Below are positions 1 to 8,479 of a DNA stretch of 64,000 nt, piece after piece. The stretch lies in the NCBI GenBank assembly GCA_030949405.1, contig JAUZSN010000002.1:2838553-2902552 (forward strand), read 5' to 3'. Every line of letters starts with the position of its first letter. Positions within the stretch are counted from its first letter, which is position 1. Below the pieces are notes generated by a model. It did no database searches and was not told the origin of the DNA. It worked only from the letters and a program-made list of their open reading frames with translations. The position numbers and the translations under genes were made by a program. The stretch comes from Methylococcales bacterium (GTDB lineage: Bacteria; Pseudomonadota; Gammaproteobacteria; Methylococcales; Methylomonadaceae).

Positions 1-309
1 GTACCATAGTGTTCCAAAAAACACCGCAAAAAACATAATCTCAGAAAAAATAAACCACATCATTCCCATGCGGTAGGAAATTCCCACACCATGATTATAC
101 ATCCCTGATTCACTTTCATTTGCCTGTAACGTAAACCAACCCGCTAACATGACAATGAAAATCAATAACCCAACAATCATCATTCCCGAACCAATAGATG
201 ATCCATTCAGGTAATTGGCAAATCCCGCTAATAGGGTTAATAACCCTACGACTCCAACAATAGGCCATGTCGCCTGATGTGGAATATAATATTCATTATT
301 TGTAGACAT
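1..309 (-). CDS. coxC: Cytochrome c oxidase subunit III (partial, C-terminus beyond window)
   Basis: Subunit III of the haem-copper oxidase, an integral inner-membrane protein that stabilises the catalytic core. The visible 103 residues begin MSTNNEYYIPHQATWPI and contain two hydrophobic spans and the family stretch around MWFIFSEIMFFAVFFGTLWY, typical of the N-terminal half. The ATG at 309 follows a purine-rich leader 15 bases after the ctaG stop, so it is the last gene of the operon coxB-coxA-small protein-ctaG-coxC seen here. The rest lies before base 1. Confidence 0.93.
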   Translation of the reverse strand, partial: MSTNNEYYIPHQATWPIVGVVGLLTLLAGFANYLNGSSIGSGMMIVGLLIFIVMLAGWFTLQANESESGMYNHGVGISYRMGMMWFIFSEIMFFAVFFGTLWY

Positions 310-324
310 AAGTGTCCTCTATTG

Positions 325-870
325 TTATTTTTTTACTGATTTTTCAGTATTATCAAAAAAAGTATAGGCTAATGTAATCGTTTTATATCTATTTGGTAAT
401 TCAGGATTAATTACAAATCGAACAGGCATGTTTTTACCTTCATTAGGTTTAAACGTCTGCTCTGAAAAACAAAAACATTCTGTTTTTATAAAATATTCTG
501 CCGCAGGCCCTGGCGTAATACTAGGAATGGCTCTAGCCACCATCGGCTTATCCGTTTTATTTTCAGCATAAAAATTGACGGTATAATACTGCCCTGGGTT
601 CACTTTTATTTTCTTCAATTCCGATTTAAAAATAATCGGGGCTGATTCGTTAAGTGCGGTAATAAATTCTACGGTAATTTCGCGTGTTTTATCTATTTTA
701 TAGGCGGTTTCTACAATCGCGGTTTTATTCGTTTTGCCATTAATTCCTGTGATGTCACAAAAAACATCATAAAGCGGAACTAACGCATAACCAAAACCAA
801 ACATAGCCAGCGCAATGATAAATAATTTACGAGCTAAACGACTATTTTTTTTGGCGATATCCTCACTCAT
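325..870 (-). CDS. ctaG: Cytochrome c oxidase assembly protein CtaG/Cox11
   Basis: Copper chaperone that delivers Cu to the CuB site of subunit I. The 181-residue protein has one N-terminal membrane span (about residues 14-34), ending in the family's conserved VPLYDVFCDITG with a cysteine at 38, and then a periplasmic immunoglobulin-like domain. The copper motif CFCF is present in ECFCFSEQTF (about residues 130-139). Length is normal. Its ATG overlaps the stop of the preceding small membrane protein (ATGA), so the two are probably translationally coupled. Confidence 0.95.
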   Translation of the reverse strand: MSEDIAKKNSRLARKLFIIALAMFGFGYALVPLYDVFCDITGINGKTNKTAIVETAYKIDKTREITVEFITALNESAPIIFKSELKKIKVNPGQYYTVNFYAENKTDKPMVARAIPSITPGPAAEYFIKTECFCFSEQTFKPNEGKNMPVRFVINPELPNRYKTITLAYTFFDNTEKSVKK

Positions 871-965
871 CCTGAAACAGCCTTAATAACAGCAAAGACA
901 TAAATCGTTGCGGCAACGGCAATTAATAAAACAGCGGTTAAAATATTTTTCTTTTTTGTATCCAT
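867..965 (-). CDS. Small single-span membrane protein in the cox operon
   Basis: A 32-residue ORF starting MDTKKKNIL with three lysines, then one long hydrophobic helix (about residues 8-28), so inside-N topology is expected. It sits between coxA and ctaG and its TGA overlaps the ctaG ATG, which supports real translation. Small membrane proteins at this position are common in gammaproteobacterial oxidase operons and are annotated as small assembly proteins; the exact role cannot be read from the sequence. Confidence 0.7.
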   Translation of the reverse strand: MDTKKKNILTAVLLIAVAATIYVFAVIKAVSG

Positions 966-1032
966 TTTTTAAGCCAATATTTCGCCCTTTAGAAAAGGAC
1001 GAAATTTGTTAATAGTTATAAACGATAAACCG

Positions 1033-2649
1033 TTAAAGATGCTCAGAAGGAATCTCTTCTGGAGGCGTTGAGAACGTATGATAAGGCACAGGCGAAGGTA
1101 AACGCCATTCCAAACCATGCTTACTGGCCTCTTCCCAAACTTCATCACTGGCTTTTTCGCAATCTTTCCCTCTAATGGTTTTAATCACGATATAAACAAA
1201 CATCAGTTGGCTAAAACCAAAAATAAAGGCACCGATACTTGAAACCATATTCCAATCTGAAAACTGTACCGCATAATCAGGAATTCGACGTGGCATTCCC
1301 GCAAGCCCTAAAAAGTGCTGTGGAAAGAATAAAATGTTGACTGAAATAGCCGATAACCAAAAATGCAAGGTCGCTAATTTTTCGTCATACATGTTACCTG
1401 TCCACTTAGGCAACCAAAAATAGCCGCCCGCCATTAAAATAAAAACAGAGGCAGGGACTAAGGTGTAATGAAAATGCGCGACAATAAAATAAGTATCATG
1501 ATATTGAAAATCAACAGGCGCAATTGACATCATTAAGCCTGTAAACCCACCCATGGTAAATAAAACGACAAAGGCGATCGAAAATAACATCGGAGCTTCA
1601 AAAGTCATTGCCCCTTTCCACATGGTTGCCGTCCAGTTAAAGACTTTCACCCCTGTTGGAATTGCAATTAACATGGTCGCATACATGAAAAAAAGCTCAC
1701 CTGTGATCGGCATTCCAACTGTAAACATGTGATGCGCCCAAACGATGAACGAAAGAAACGCAATCGCGCCCGTTGCATAAACCATTGAGGCGTAACCAAA
1801 TAAAGGCTTACGTGCAAAGACTGGAATAATGGTTGAGGCAATACCAAACGTTGGCAAAATCATTACATAAACTTCAGGATGTCCGAAGAACCAAAAAATA
1901 TGTTGGTATAAAACGGGATCACCCCCGCCTGCGGCATCAAAAAAGCTGGTATCAAAAAACCGATCCGTTAATAGCATGGTTACCGCGCCTGCAAAGACGG
2001 GCATAATGGCAATTAACAAGAAGGCTGTAATTAACCATGTCCAAACAAATAAGGGCATTTTCATTAAGGTCATTTTAGGCGCGCGCATATTGAAAATAGT
2101 GGCAATAATATTAATGGCCCCCATAATCGATGAAATTCCTAATAAATGAATTGAAAAAACAGCAAAGGGTAAGGCATTCCCTGTTTGTAAAACTAAGGGC
2201 GGATAAAATGTCCAACCCGATGCAGGGGCTCCTCCTTCCATAAACAAAGTGCTAGCGAGTAATAAAACCCCGGCAACCAACATCCAAAAACTCATGTTAT
2301 TCATGCGGGGTAACGCCATATCAGGCGCACCAATCATCATTGGAATCATCCAATTAGCAAAGCCCACGAAGGCGGGCATAACCGCACCAAAGACCATCAC
2401 TAAGGCGTGCATGGTCGTCATTGAGTTAAAAAATTGCGGATCAACAAACTGCATTCCTGGCTCAAACAATTCAGCACGAATAATCAAGGCCATTGTTCCA
2501 CCGACAAAAAACATGACGAGTGCAAAAACTAAATAAAGCGTCCCTATATCTTTATGATTAGTAGTGACAATCCATCTCATAATACCCTTAGCAGGCCCAT
2601 GAGCATGATCATCATGAGTGTGTTCATTTTCAGCTGCGACAGCAGACAT
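1033..2649 (-). CDS. coxA: Cytochrome c oxidase subunit I
   Basis: Catalytic subunit of an aa3-type oxidase that reduces O2 to water and pumps protons. The 538 residues contain the full ligand set: H81 (TMHALVM) and H394 for low-spin haem a, H392 for haem a3, and H257, H306 and H307 for CuB. The cross-linked pair sits in FGHPEVY (H257/Y261). The Glu of the D-channel tends to lie in this HPEVY region in other subclasses; here the GHPEVY form with the [18 protein letters not shown] stretch fits type A oxidases. The N-terminus is His/Asp-rich and cytoplasmic. It is 49 bases downstream of coxB in the same operon. Confidence 0.97.
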   Translation of the reverse strand: MSAVAAENEHTHDDHAHGPAKGIMRWIVTTNHKDIGTLYLVFALVMFFVGGTMALIIRAELFEPGMQFVDPQFFNSMTTMHALVMVFGAVMPAFVGFANWMIPMMIGAPDMALPRMNNMSFWMLVAGVLLLASTLFMEGGAPASGWTFYPPLVLQTGNALPFAVFSIHLLGISSIMGAINIIATIFNMRAPKMTLMKMPLFVWTWLITAFLLIAIMPVFAGAVTMLLTDRFFDTSFFDAAGGGDPVLYQHIFWFFGHPEVYVMILPTFGIASTIIPVFARKPLFGYASMVYATGAIAFLSFIVWAHHMFTVGMPITGELFFMYATMLIAIPTGVKVFNWTATMWKGAMTFEAPMLFSIAFVVLFTMGGFTGLMMSIAPVDFQYHDTYFIVAHFHYTLVPASVFILMAGGYFWLPKWTGNMYDEKLATLHFWLSAISVNILFFPQHFLGLAGMPRRIPDYAVQFSDWNMVSSIGAFIFGFSQLMFVYIVIKTIRGKDCEKASDEVWEEASKHGLEWRLPSPVPYHTFSTPPEEIPSEHL

Positions 2650-2698
2650 AATAGTTACCTCTTAATAGTTTAAAAAGATTAGAACGGCAAGCGTTTGC

Positions 2699-3856
2699 TT
2701 AATCATCATCGTCATCTTCAGGTAAAGCTGATTGCAGCGATTTAATTTTAGAGGGTTGTACAAAATCGCCAACCGAGTTACCCAAACCATTACGCGTATA
2801 CGTGACTACAGCGGCAAAATCAACCGCACTTAACATGGTTCCAAAGGCGGGCATCATCCCTTGACCATTCATTACCATATTAATTTGAACATCAATATCC
2901 CCAGTAACAATAGGGCTTTCTTTGATTGCAGGAAAAGTTCCCGCCATGCCTGTCCCATCAGCCATGTGGCATGAGGCACAATTATTAGCATAGATGCTTT
3001 CACCTTTAGCAAATAATTCTTCTTGAGTCCATTCTTTGTCCGCTGAATTCTTTTCGGCGTTGGCAATTTCTTGTTGCTCGTTTACCCAGACATCATAATC
3101 GGCCTGCTCCATTGCAATAACAACGATAGGCATAAACGCATGATCTTTACCACACAATTCAGTACATTGCCCCCGATAAGTGCCTGCTTTTTCAACATAC
3201 GTCCATGACTCATTAATAAATCCTGGAATGGTATCTTTTTTCCAACCTAAATCAGGAACCCACCATGAATGAATCACATCAGCAGCGGTAAACAAAAAGC
3301 GAATTTTCTTTTTAATTGGAATAACTAACGGCTTATCAACATTCAAAAGGTAATGAGGAATAGAACGAGGATCAATACCCGACCTTAATTGACGTGCTTG
3401 GTTACTTTTTTCATCCAAACTACTAAAGAAATGAATATCATTATCCATGTATTCATATTCCCATTTCCATTGCCAACCTGTTACCTTAATAGACATATCA
3501 GATTCGGTGACATCGTCCATTTCTAACATCGTCTTGGTGGCAGGAATCGCCATGCCAACTAAAATTAACGTCGGTATGATCGTCCAAATAATTTCAATGG
3601 TTGTATTTTCATGAAACTGCTCTGCTTTATGTCCTTTTGATTTACGATGATGGTAAATCGAATAAAACATAGCGCCAAACACGCCCATGCCGATGATTAC
3701 ACAAATCCATAAAATCAACATGTGTAAATCATAGATGTCATTACTGACTTTTGTGACCCCTTTCGTTAAGTTTAGGGTGTAATCACTCGCATCAGCTGAC
3801 CCTAGACTCAGTGTCATTAGGGTCAAGTATGCGAATAGTTGCTTTGTTTTCTTCAC
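2699..3856 (-). CDS. coxB: Cytochrome c oxidase subunit II fused to a cytochrome c domain
   Basis: Electron-entry subunit. A signal peptide (about residues 1-23) is followed by two membrane spans (about 45-68 and 88-106) and the cupredoxin domain with CuA ligands H196, C231, C235, H239 and M242. The C-terminus adds a mono-haem cytochrome c domain with CASCH at 293-297 and distal methionines in MNGQGMMPAFG, followed by an acidic tail ending in five Asp. The start is GTG, 7 bases after a strong GGGAGG ribosome-binding site. The fused haem domain (caa3-like) suggests electrons may arrive from a membrane donor or small soluble cytochrome. Confidence 0.95.
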   Translation of the reverse strand: MKKTKQLFAYLTLMTLSLGSADASDYTLNLTKGVTKVSNDIYDLHMLILWICVIIGMGVFGAMFYSIYHHRKSKGHKAEQFHENTTIEIIWTIIPTLILVGMAIPATKTMLEMDDVTESDMSIKVTGWQWKWEYEYMDNDIHFFSSLDEKSNQARQLRSGIDPRSIPHYLLNVDKPLVIPIKKKIRFLFTAADVIHSWWVPDLGWKKDTIPGFINESWTYVEKAGTYRGQCTELCGKDHAFMPIVVIAMEQADYDVWVNEQQEIANAEKNSADKEWTQEELFAKGESIYANNCASCHMADGTGMAGTFPAIKESPIVTGDIDVQINMVMNGQGMMPAFGTMLSAVDFAAVVTYTRNGLGNSVGDFVQPSKIKSLQSALPEDDDDD

Positions 3857-4238
3857 GGAGTAGCCTCCCAGTTTGTAGTTATAAACTAATATACCTATAC
3901 ATCTACGATGAACTCATTTATAAAAAAGCACTTTGAAATCATGATATTAGTCATAGGCGATGTGTAAAATATAAACACATTTCCATGACTCAAGTCGCGA
4001 TTCTAAAGAGACCCATTTTTTAGTTTAGGCCCTTAACTTTAAATTATGCAATGAGCTTTCTATAATTTTTTAGGATTTAAGAAGTAACAGTATTAAGGTA
4101 ATCTACGTTATATTTTGAGTTGTTAAAATAGCAAAACACGGATTGCTATTTTCTATTTATAATTATTTAAAAATTAACCGCGTAATTTTAACCTATGATG
4201 CGTAGGTAAGCTAGAGTACTTTTCACCAAGCCAATAAA
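3857..4238. other. Intergenic region upstream of coxB
   Basis: About 380 AT-rich bases between coxB and the hemerythrin terminator. It must hold the oxidase operon promoter on the minus strand, but no convincing -35/-10 pair stands out. The one clear structure is a hairpin with 10-bp arms at 4125-4134 and 4143-4152 and an 8-base loop; it could be a second terminator for the hemerythrin transcript or a regulatory hairpin. Confidence 0.4.
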
Positions 4239-4271
4239 AAAGGCTTGTGAAAACATGCTTCACAAGCCTTT
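4239..4271 (-). terminator. Rho-independent terminator of the hemerythrin gene
   Basis: Perfect 13-bp stem (4239-4251 with 4259-4271) and a 7-base loop, followed on the minus strand by five T. It lies 21 bases after the hemerythrin stop codon. Confidence 0.9.
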
Positions 4272-4291
4272 AATACGGAATAAAATGACCG

Positions 4292-4690
4292 TTAACTATT
4301 TAAAGCATCAGCATAAGGCATATCGAAAGCAGGAATATGAGAGTCTAACCAGCTTTTTACCATTTGTCCTGCTTCTTCGGTAACATCCGCCTCACCTGCA
4401 TGAAATTTTTCTTGTAAGTCCGCACAAATACCGACTAAAGCATCATGTTGCGCTTTATGAGCGGCTAATGCGCCATACCCTTTTGCTTCCATTTCTTTTT
4501 CTTCATGAGCAAAATGATCCACAACATAGGCAATCAAATCATCAAGCTGTGCGCCAATTTCACCACGAGCAGAACCTCCTATGGCTAAATCATATAACTT
4601 ATTCAACTTATCAAACAATATTTTATGCTCATCATCTGCAAAATTAACATTTGTTCCATGTTGTTCAACATTCCAAGTAATTAAAGCCAT
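4292..4690 (-). CDS. Bacteriohemerythrin, single domain
   Basis: O2-binding di-iron protein of 132 residues. All seven expected iron ligands are present: H22, H59, E63, H78, H82, H118 and D123, in the motifs DDEHKILFDKLN, DHFAHEEKEM, HKAQH and HIPAFD. Size and ligand spacing match the single-domain hemerythrins known from methanotrophs, where they are proposed to carry O2 to membrane oxygenases; a supply role to the neighbouring oxidase is possible but not shown. The gene is monocistronic, with its own strong terminator, which fits abundant expression. Confidence 0.95.
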   Translation of the reverse strand: MALITWNVEQHGTNVNFADDEHKILFDKLNKLYDLAIGGSARGEIGAQLDDLIAYVVDHFAHEEKEMEAKGYGALAAHKAQHDALVGICADLQEKFHAGEADVTEEAGQMVKSWLDSHIPAFDMPYADALNS

Positions 4691-4828
4691 TATTTTTCCT
4701 CATTAATTATTAAATAGTTATTTACCACATAATTATTATTGTTTATATTTTATTGAAATGCAACCCTTAAAACTATCTTTTTAAAAACAATTACTTGGAA
4801 TGCAAATAGCAATGGTTATCGTTATTAT

Positions 4829-5062
4829 TTGCTTCTAAGTTCTAGCTTGGGAGGTTATCATTTTTCTGAGTGCAGGTTGAGCCATAATTCGTAGCCCGTA
4901 TGGAGTGAAGCGAAATACGGGGTTTCGGCACGGTATTTTAATTATGCCCATAAATATTATCGTTTTATATAAAGCGTTAATGCCGAGTTTCCCGTATTGC
5001 GCAAGCTTCATACGGGCTACTTGCTTCCAATTTCTAGCTTTGGACGGGATCACGTTTTTAAG
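4829..5062. repeat. Inverted-repeat element flanked by short direct repeats (REP/MITE-like)
   Basis: Two arms, 4891-4922 and 4991-5020, are imperfect inverted copies that each begin or end with GTAGCCCGTATG. They enclose about 70 bases. Outside them, similar direct repeats start at 4829 (TTGCTTCTAAGTTCTAGCTT) and 5021 (TTGCTTCCAATTTCTAGCTT). No credible gene lies here; a 72-residue open frame across it has no coding character. This occupies most of the gap between hemerythrin and mpl. Confidence 0.7.
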
Positions 5063-5109
5063 TTCTGATCAACCACACAAATGAACTAGAGAATATCCCC
5101 TTCTCTGCA

Positions 5110-6465
5110 TTAAAGACTCAATTCAGTTTGTAACCGCTGATGAAGCCCACCAAAGCTTCCATTACTCATTAAAACACAATAACTTTCCGATGAAATATGA
5201 TCCATAACACAACGAATAACTTCATCCAATGTTTTACAGATTTTAATAATTTGAGTCCCTTTTTCCAACGTGGATAAAGTCCAATCTAAGGCATCAGGTT
5301 GATAAATAATAGCAATATCGGCGGCCTTTAATGACCCTGCTAACGTCTTATTATGAATCCCCATTTTCATCGTATTAGAACGGGGGTCAACAAGAGCAAT
5401 TATTTGTTTATCCCCCACTTGATTCCGTAAGCCCGCCAGCGTTGTTTTAATCGCAGTAGGATGATGGGCAAAATCATCATAAAGCGTCACTCCTTTAATT
5501 TTGGCAATAACTTCCATACGCCGCTTTACATTTTTAAATTTACCTAACGCAATAATTGCATCCCTCGGTAAAATACCAATATGACGAGCCGATACAATCG
5601 CCGATAAGGCGTTATAAACGTTATGATTACCCGTTAATGTCCACTGAACAATCCCTTGAGATTTACCTTTAAAAAATACTTCAAACGCGGTTCCATCCGC
5701 TTTAATTAACTGCGCATCCCATTCACTGTCCTGATTAATCCCTGTATAACTAATCGGTGTCCAAGACCCCATTTTTAAAACCGTTTCAATATCTTTATTA
5801 TTTTCTGGCGCAATAACGAGTCCATCACTCGGAACAGTTCGTAATAAGTGATGAAATTGACGTTGAATTGCCGCTAAATCAGGAAAAATATCCGCATGGT
5901 CATATTCCAGATTATTAATCACTAACGTTCGTGGACGATAATGGACAAATTTTGAGCGTTTATCAAAAAAAGCACAATCATATTCATCGGCTTCAATGAT
6001 AAAAAAATCTGATTGCCCTAAACGCGCTGAAATACTAAAATTAAGCGCAACCCCCCCAATTAAAAAACCAGGTTGAAAGCCTTGATGCTCTAATACCCAC
6101 GCCAACATACTGGTCGTTGTCGTTTTTCCATGCGTTCCCGCAACCGCGAGCACCCATTTTTTTTGTAATACATGTTCCGATAACCATTGCGCCCCTGAAA
6201 TATAGGGTAAATTTTTATTTAAAACCGCTTCAACTTCGGCATTTCCGCGTGATAACGCATTACCAATGATAATTAAGTCAGGTTCAATGTCTAAGTTACT
6301 TGCCTGATAGCCCTGTATTAAGCTAACTCCTTGTTCTTCTAGCTGAGTACTCATGGGAGGATAAACATTTTCATCCGACCCGCTCACTTGGTGGCCTAGT
6401 TCCCGTGCAATGAGAGCTAATCCCCCCATAAATGTTCCACAAATACCTAAAATATGAATATGCAT
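5110..6465 (-). CDS. mpl: UDP-MurNAc:L-Ala-gamma-D-Glu-meso-DAP ligase (murein recycling)
   Basis: Cytoplasmic Mur-ligase paralogue that joins the recycled tripeptide to UDP-MurNAc. The 451 residues start with the Rossmann-like MHIHILGICGTFMGGLA, carry the ATP P-loop GTHGKTTTTS at 110-119, the central-domain LEYDHADIFPD and the C-terminal DFAHHPTAIKTTL and VDPRSNTMKMG motifs that separate Mpl from MurC. Length is normal. It stands alone, followed by the inverted-repeat element. Confidence 0.95.
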   Translation of the reverse strand: MHIHILGICGTFMGGLALIARELGHQVSGSDENVYPPMSTQLEEQGVSLIQGYQASNLDIEPDLIIIGNALSRGNAEVEAVLNKNLPYISGAQWLSEHVLQKKWVLAVAGTHGKTTTTSMLAWVLEHQGFQPGFLIGGVALNFSISARLGQSDFFIIEADEYDCAFFDKRSKFVHYRPRTLVINNLEYDHADIFPDLAAIQRQFHHLLRTVPSDGLVIAPENNKDIETVLKMGSWTPISYTGINQDSEWDAQLIKADGTAFEVFFKGKSQGIVQWTLTGNHNVYNALSAIVSARHIGILPRDAIIALGKFKNVKRRMEVIAKIKGVTLYDDFAHHPTAIKTTLAGLRNQVGDKQIIALVDPRSNTMKMGIHNKTLAGSLKAADIAIIYQPDALDWTLSTLEKGTQIIKICKTLDEVIRCVMDHISSESYCVLMSNGSFGGLHQRLQTELSL

Positions 6466-6552
6466 ATTTTTCCTTATAAATTTAAATTGTACTCAAGACC
6501 TCATTCAGCCATGTAGGTCGGGTTAGGCATTGACTCTGATTCCCGTTATTCA

Positions 6553-7109
6553 TTAAAAAAAATATGGAATAAACATTTTAGTTTTTTTCATATAATCTTG
6601 ATAGCTAGTTCCAAAAAATGTTAGGTTTTCAAACTCCTCTGACTTTGCGGTAGCAACTAAAAAAGCAGTTGCAATGAGTGCGATAAGGCTTGTGTAAAGA
6701 GTGATATGTTTTAAAAAAGCCCCCCCCAAGTTAATAGCATTAAGGAGGCGTACATTGGATGCCTTATATAATGGTAAATTCCCGTTATGACCAATTGAGT
6801 GGTATTTTCAAAGCCGATGTTTTCGGTGTTTTTGACTCGAGGTTGAATTTCACCGCCTCTCGTTCTAAGCAAATAATAACCTTGAATTGCAAATAATATC
6901 GAACAAGATAACAGCACCCAAGAAATAATCTGTAATATTGAAAGTGGATTTAGATGCCAAAATGGATCATTCATTAATATTAAGATGAGAATACTTTCAA
7001 AAGCGAAAAAACGGTAAAATCCGTGAGCGCGAGGATTATGTAATGGCTTCCAAGAAAAAGCGATGATAAAAATTGATAACAGTATGAATAGAATAATTTG
7101 AGTTAACAT
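6553..7109 (-). pseudogene. Isoprenylcysteine carboxylmethyltransferase-family protein, frameshifted at a G8 tract
   Basis: Membrane methyltransferase of the ICMT/PEMT type. The open frame gives 132 residues with four hydrophobic spans and the family motif TGIYHYIRHPMYASL, then stops directly after a run of eight G (minus strand; C at 6720-6727). One base more, or two fewer, restores a frame that continues for about 50 residues through EFENLTFFGTSYQDYMKKT and ends IPYFF, exactly the conserved C-terminal part of the family. The full product would be about 181 residues. The break is a sequencing error, a true mutation or a phase-variable homopolymer. Confidence 0.75.
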
Positions 7110-7187
7110 TTGTAAAGCCTAATTTTTTACCTAAGTGAGTTTTATTTGTGTAATTAATAAATTGCTAAGGTTTTTATACATTTATCT

Positions 7188-7213
7188 ATCGGGTTACCAA
7201 CTTAAGACGGGAC
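7188..7213. repeat. Left copy of an inverted repeat flanking the 105-residue gene
   Basis: The sequence around TTACCAACTTAAGACGGGA is an imperfect inverted match of 7696-7717. Part of it (7203-7213) also forms a perfect 11-bp inverted pair with 7257-7267, just after the gene's stop codon. A third related copy lies at 39457-39475. Confidence 0.6.
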
Positions 7214-7289
7214 GGTAGCAAAATCAACTTCTTCGTGGTGAAATAAAAGATTCATTGTCCCGTCTTAGCTTCATATCCAAATATGTTTG

Positions 7290-7607
7290 TTATTTACAGC
7301 TTGCATCTCTAGGCTTGCTTTCATTCATCGTGACCGCAGAAACATCTTTAAAGACTTGAACCAGATTACTTCCGTCTAGTTCGCAGCGCAAAGCTCCCGT
7401 TTGGTCATAAGTAATGCGCTCATCTTTAGTTAAAGCTATATAGCCGCCATCAGCAGTGTTTTTCACTATGCAATAACTGGCACATAAAACGCCATTCTCA
7501 TTGCAAGTGTAAACGAAATCACCATCATCATAAGTTTCACCTTTGACACAGATTTTTGCATCGGCTGGGTAATTATTTTTGACTTCATAAACGCTTGTGG
7601 CTGACAC
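7290..7607 (-). CDS. Small secreted-type protein of unknown function, signal peptide frameshifted
   Basis: A 105-residue ORF from a GTG, rich in Cys (six) and Asp, with the look of a small disulfide-bonded exported protein. I do not recognise the family. Upstream, an ATG with a GGAGAAAAGG ribosome-binding site (about 7665) begins MKKI; shifting frame twice then gives LVLAILLLAFN and FTNVSATSVYEV, a typical signal peptide with a cleavage site just where the present ORF starts. The intact ancestor was probably exported. As it stands the gene is likely broken, unless these are sequence errors. Confidence 0.5.
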   Translation of the reverse strand: MSATSVYEVKNNYPADAKICVKGETYDDGDFVYTCNENGVLCASYCIVKNTADGGYIALTKDERITYDQTGALRCELDGSNLVQVFKDVSAVTMNESKPRDASCK

Positions 7608-7695
7608 GTTTGTAAAGATTAAATGCGAGCAATAAAATCGCTAATACAAGATTTTTTTCATTACCTTTTCTCCAGAGTTAAATTATTTTTAAATA

Positions 7696-7717
7696 TCCCG
7701 CCTAAAGTTGGTAGCCG
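7696..7717. repeat. Right copy of the inverted repeat flanking the 105-residue gene
   Basis: TCCCGCCTAAAGTTGGTAGCC is the inverted partner of the copy at 7188-7213, with a few mismatches. The two copies bracket one short gene, about 530 bp in all. Confidence 0.6.
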
Positions 7718-7730
7718 AATTAAGTGATAG

Positions 7731-8030
7731 TTACGCATCCTGTAAAGACCGTTGCTTTGCTTTTTGAACGGCAAAAGTAATCATTTCTTTTACTAAGTCA
7801 TTACAATGTTGAAATTTTAGGTATTTTAAACTATCAAGACCGCATTCAAGCAATGTTCCCATTAAAAACGTATTCATCCATGACTGACTTGTGCCTCTAA
7901 TATTTGAAAAATCAATTTCAATGATTTCCCCCTTTTTAATGGCAGGTGTTAGTTGGTTTTTTCTAATTTCTAATGCAGATTCTGCACCTGATAAAAAAGA
8001 ATCAGCTTGTTCGGTTAATTTTATAATCAT
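7731..8030 (-). CDS. STAS-like DUF4325 protein
   Basis: A 99-residue cytoplasmic protein with the pattern IEIDFSNIRGTSQSWMN followed by an alpha/beta C-terminal half (KYLKFQHCNDLVKEMI), as in the STAS-like DUF4325 family. These usually sit next to, or fused with, a HATPase-type protein and are thought to work as a switch pair like anti-sigma/anti-anti-sigma modules. A broken ATPase lies 84 bases upstream, which supports the assignment and suggests this copy has lost its partner. Confidence 0.7.
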   Translation of the reverse strand: MIIKLTEQADSFLSGAESALEIRKNQLTPAIKKGEIIEIDFSNIRGTSQSWMNTFLMGTLLECGLDSLKYLKFQHCNDLVKEMITFAVQKAKQRSLQDA

Positions 8031-8114
8031 ATTGTGCTATCTCCTATTAAGTTTAAACTCCGATGATTTTGTTATTATTCAAATTGTATATTGGATAAAA
8101 AATCTGTCGAGTTT

Positions 8115-8479
8115 TTAAGTTTCCTCACGAATCTCTCGTAACGCATCTTGTAGAGTAGAAGTGTAATCTCGGTTTAGTCTAAAGACAACTAAAGTACCAG
8201 AAAAAAAACTACTCTTTTTAATAACGGGTGGCTGATTACCATCTTGATAATAATGGGCAGACTGGCTAAATATATTAAGGTGTCCGTATGACTTCTCAAT
8301 AATTTTTTAAGATAATAAAGCCCATTCCCTGAGTTAACTTCAATACGATAAGGTTCTGATGCACTATCAAAAGTTCCCGATGTATCTGGTTGAGTGGAAA
8401 ATTTAAGAGCCTTTATGTCTGAATCTTTGGTTTTTATCCCTTTATTTAATAAGCGCGTTATTTTGGGGCATTTAGCCAT
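8115..8479 (-). pseudogene. HATPase-type partner of DUF4325, truncated and frameshifted
   Basis: The reading frame runs from 8479 through RIEVNSGNGLYYLKKLLRS, a G-box-like glycine motif, and then diverges into a meaningless hydrophobic tail ending at 8189. In another frame from about 8290 the sequence continues GHLNIFSQSAHYY, SSFFSGTLVVFRLNRDYTS and stops at 8115, the normal end of this ATP-binding family. The N-terminal half of the ATPase domain is missing and the apparent start overlaps the tgpA 3' end. One frameshift plus a 5' deletion makes it a pseudogene. Confidence 0.65.

Noticed and set aside
2249-2536. 95-residue frame opposite coxA
   Set aside because: It is antisense to a strongly conserved gene and has no plausible start signal or domain.
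4835-5053. 72-residue frame across the inverted-repeat element
   Set aside because: It is created by the repeat arms and has no protein character.
7891-8118. 75-residue plus-strand frame over the DUF4325 gene
   Set aside because: Antisense to a recognisable gene, with no ribosome-binding site or known motif.
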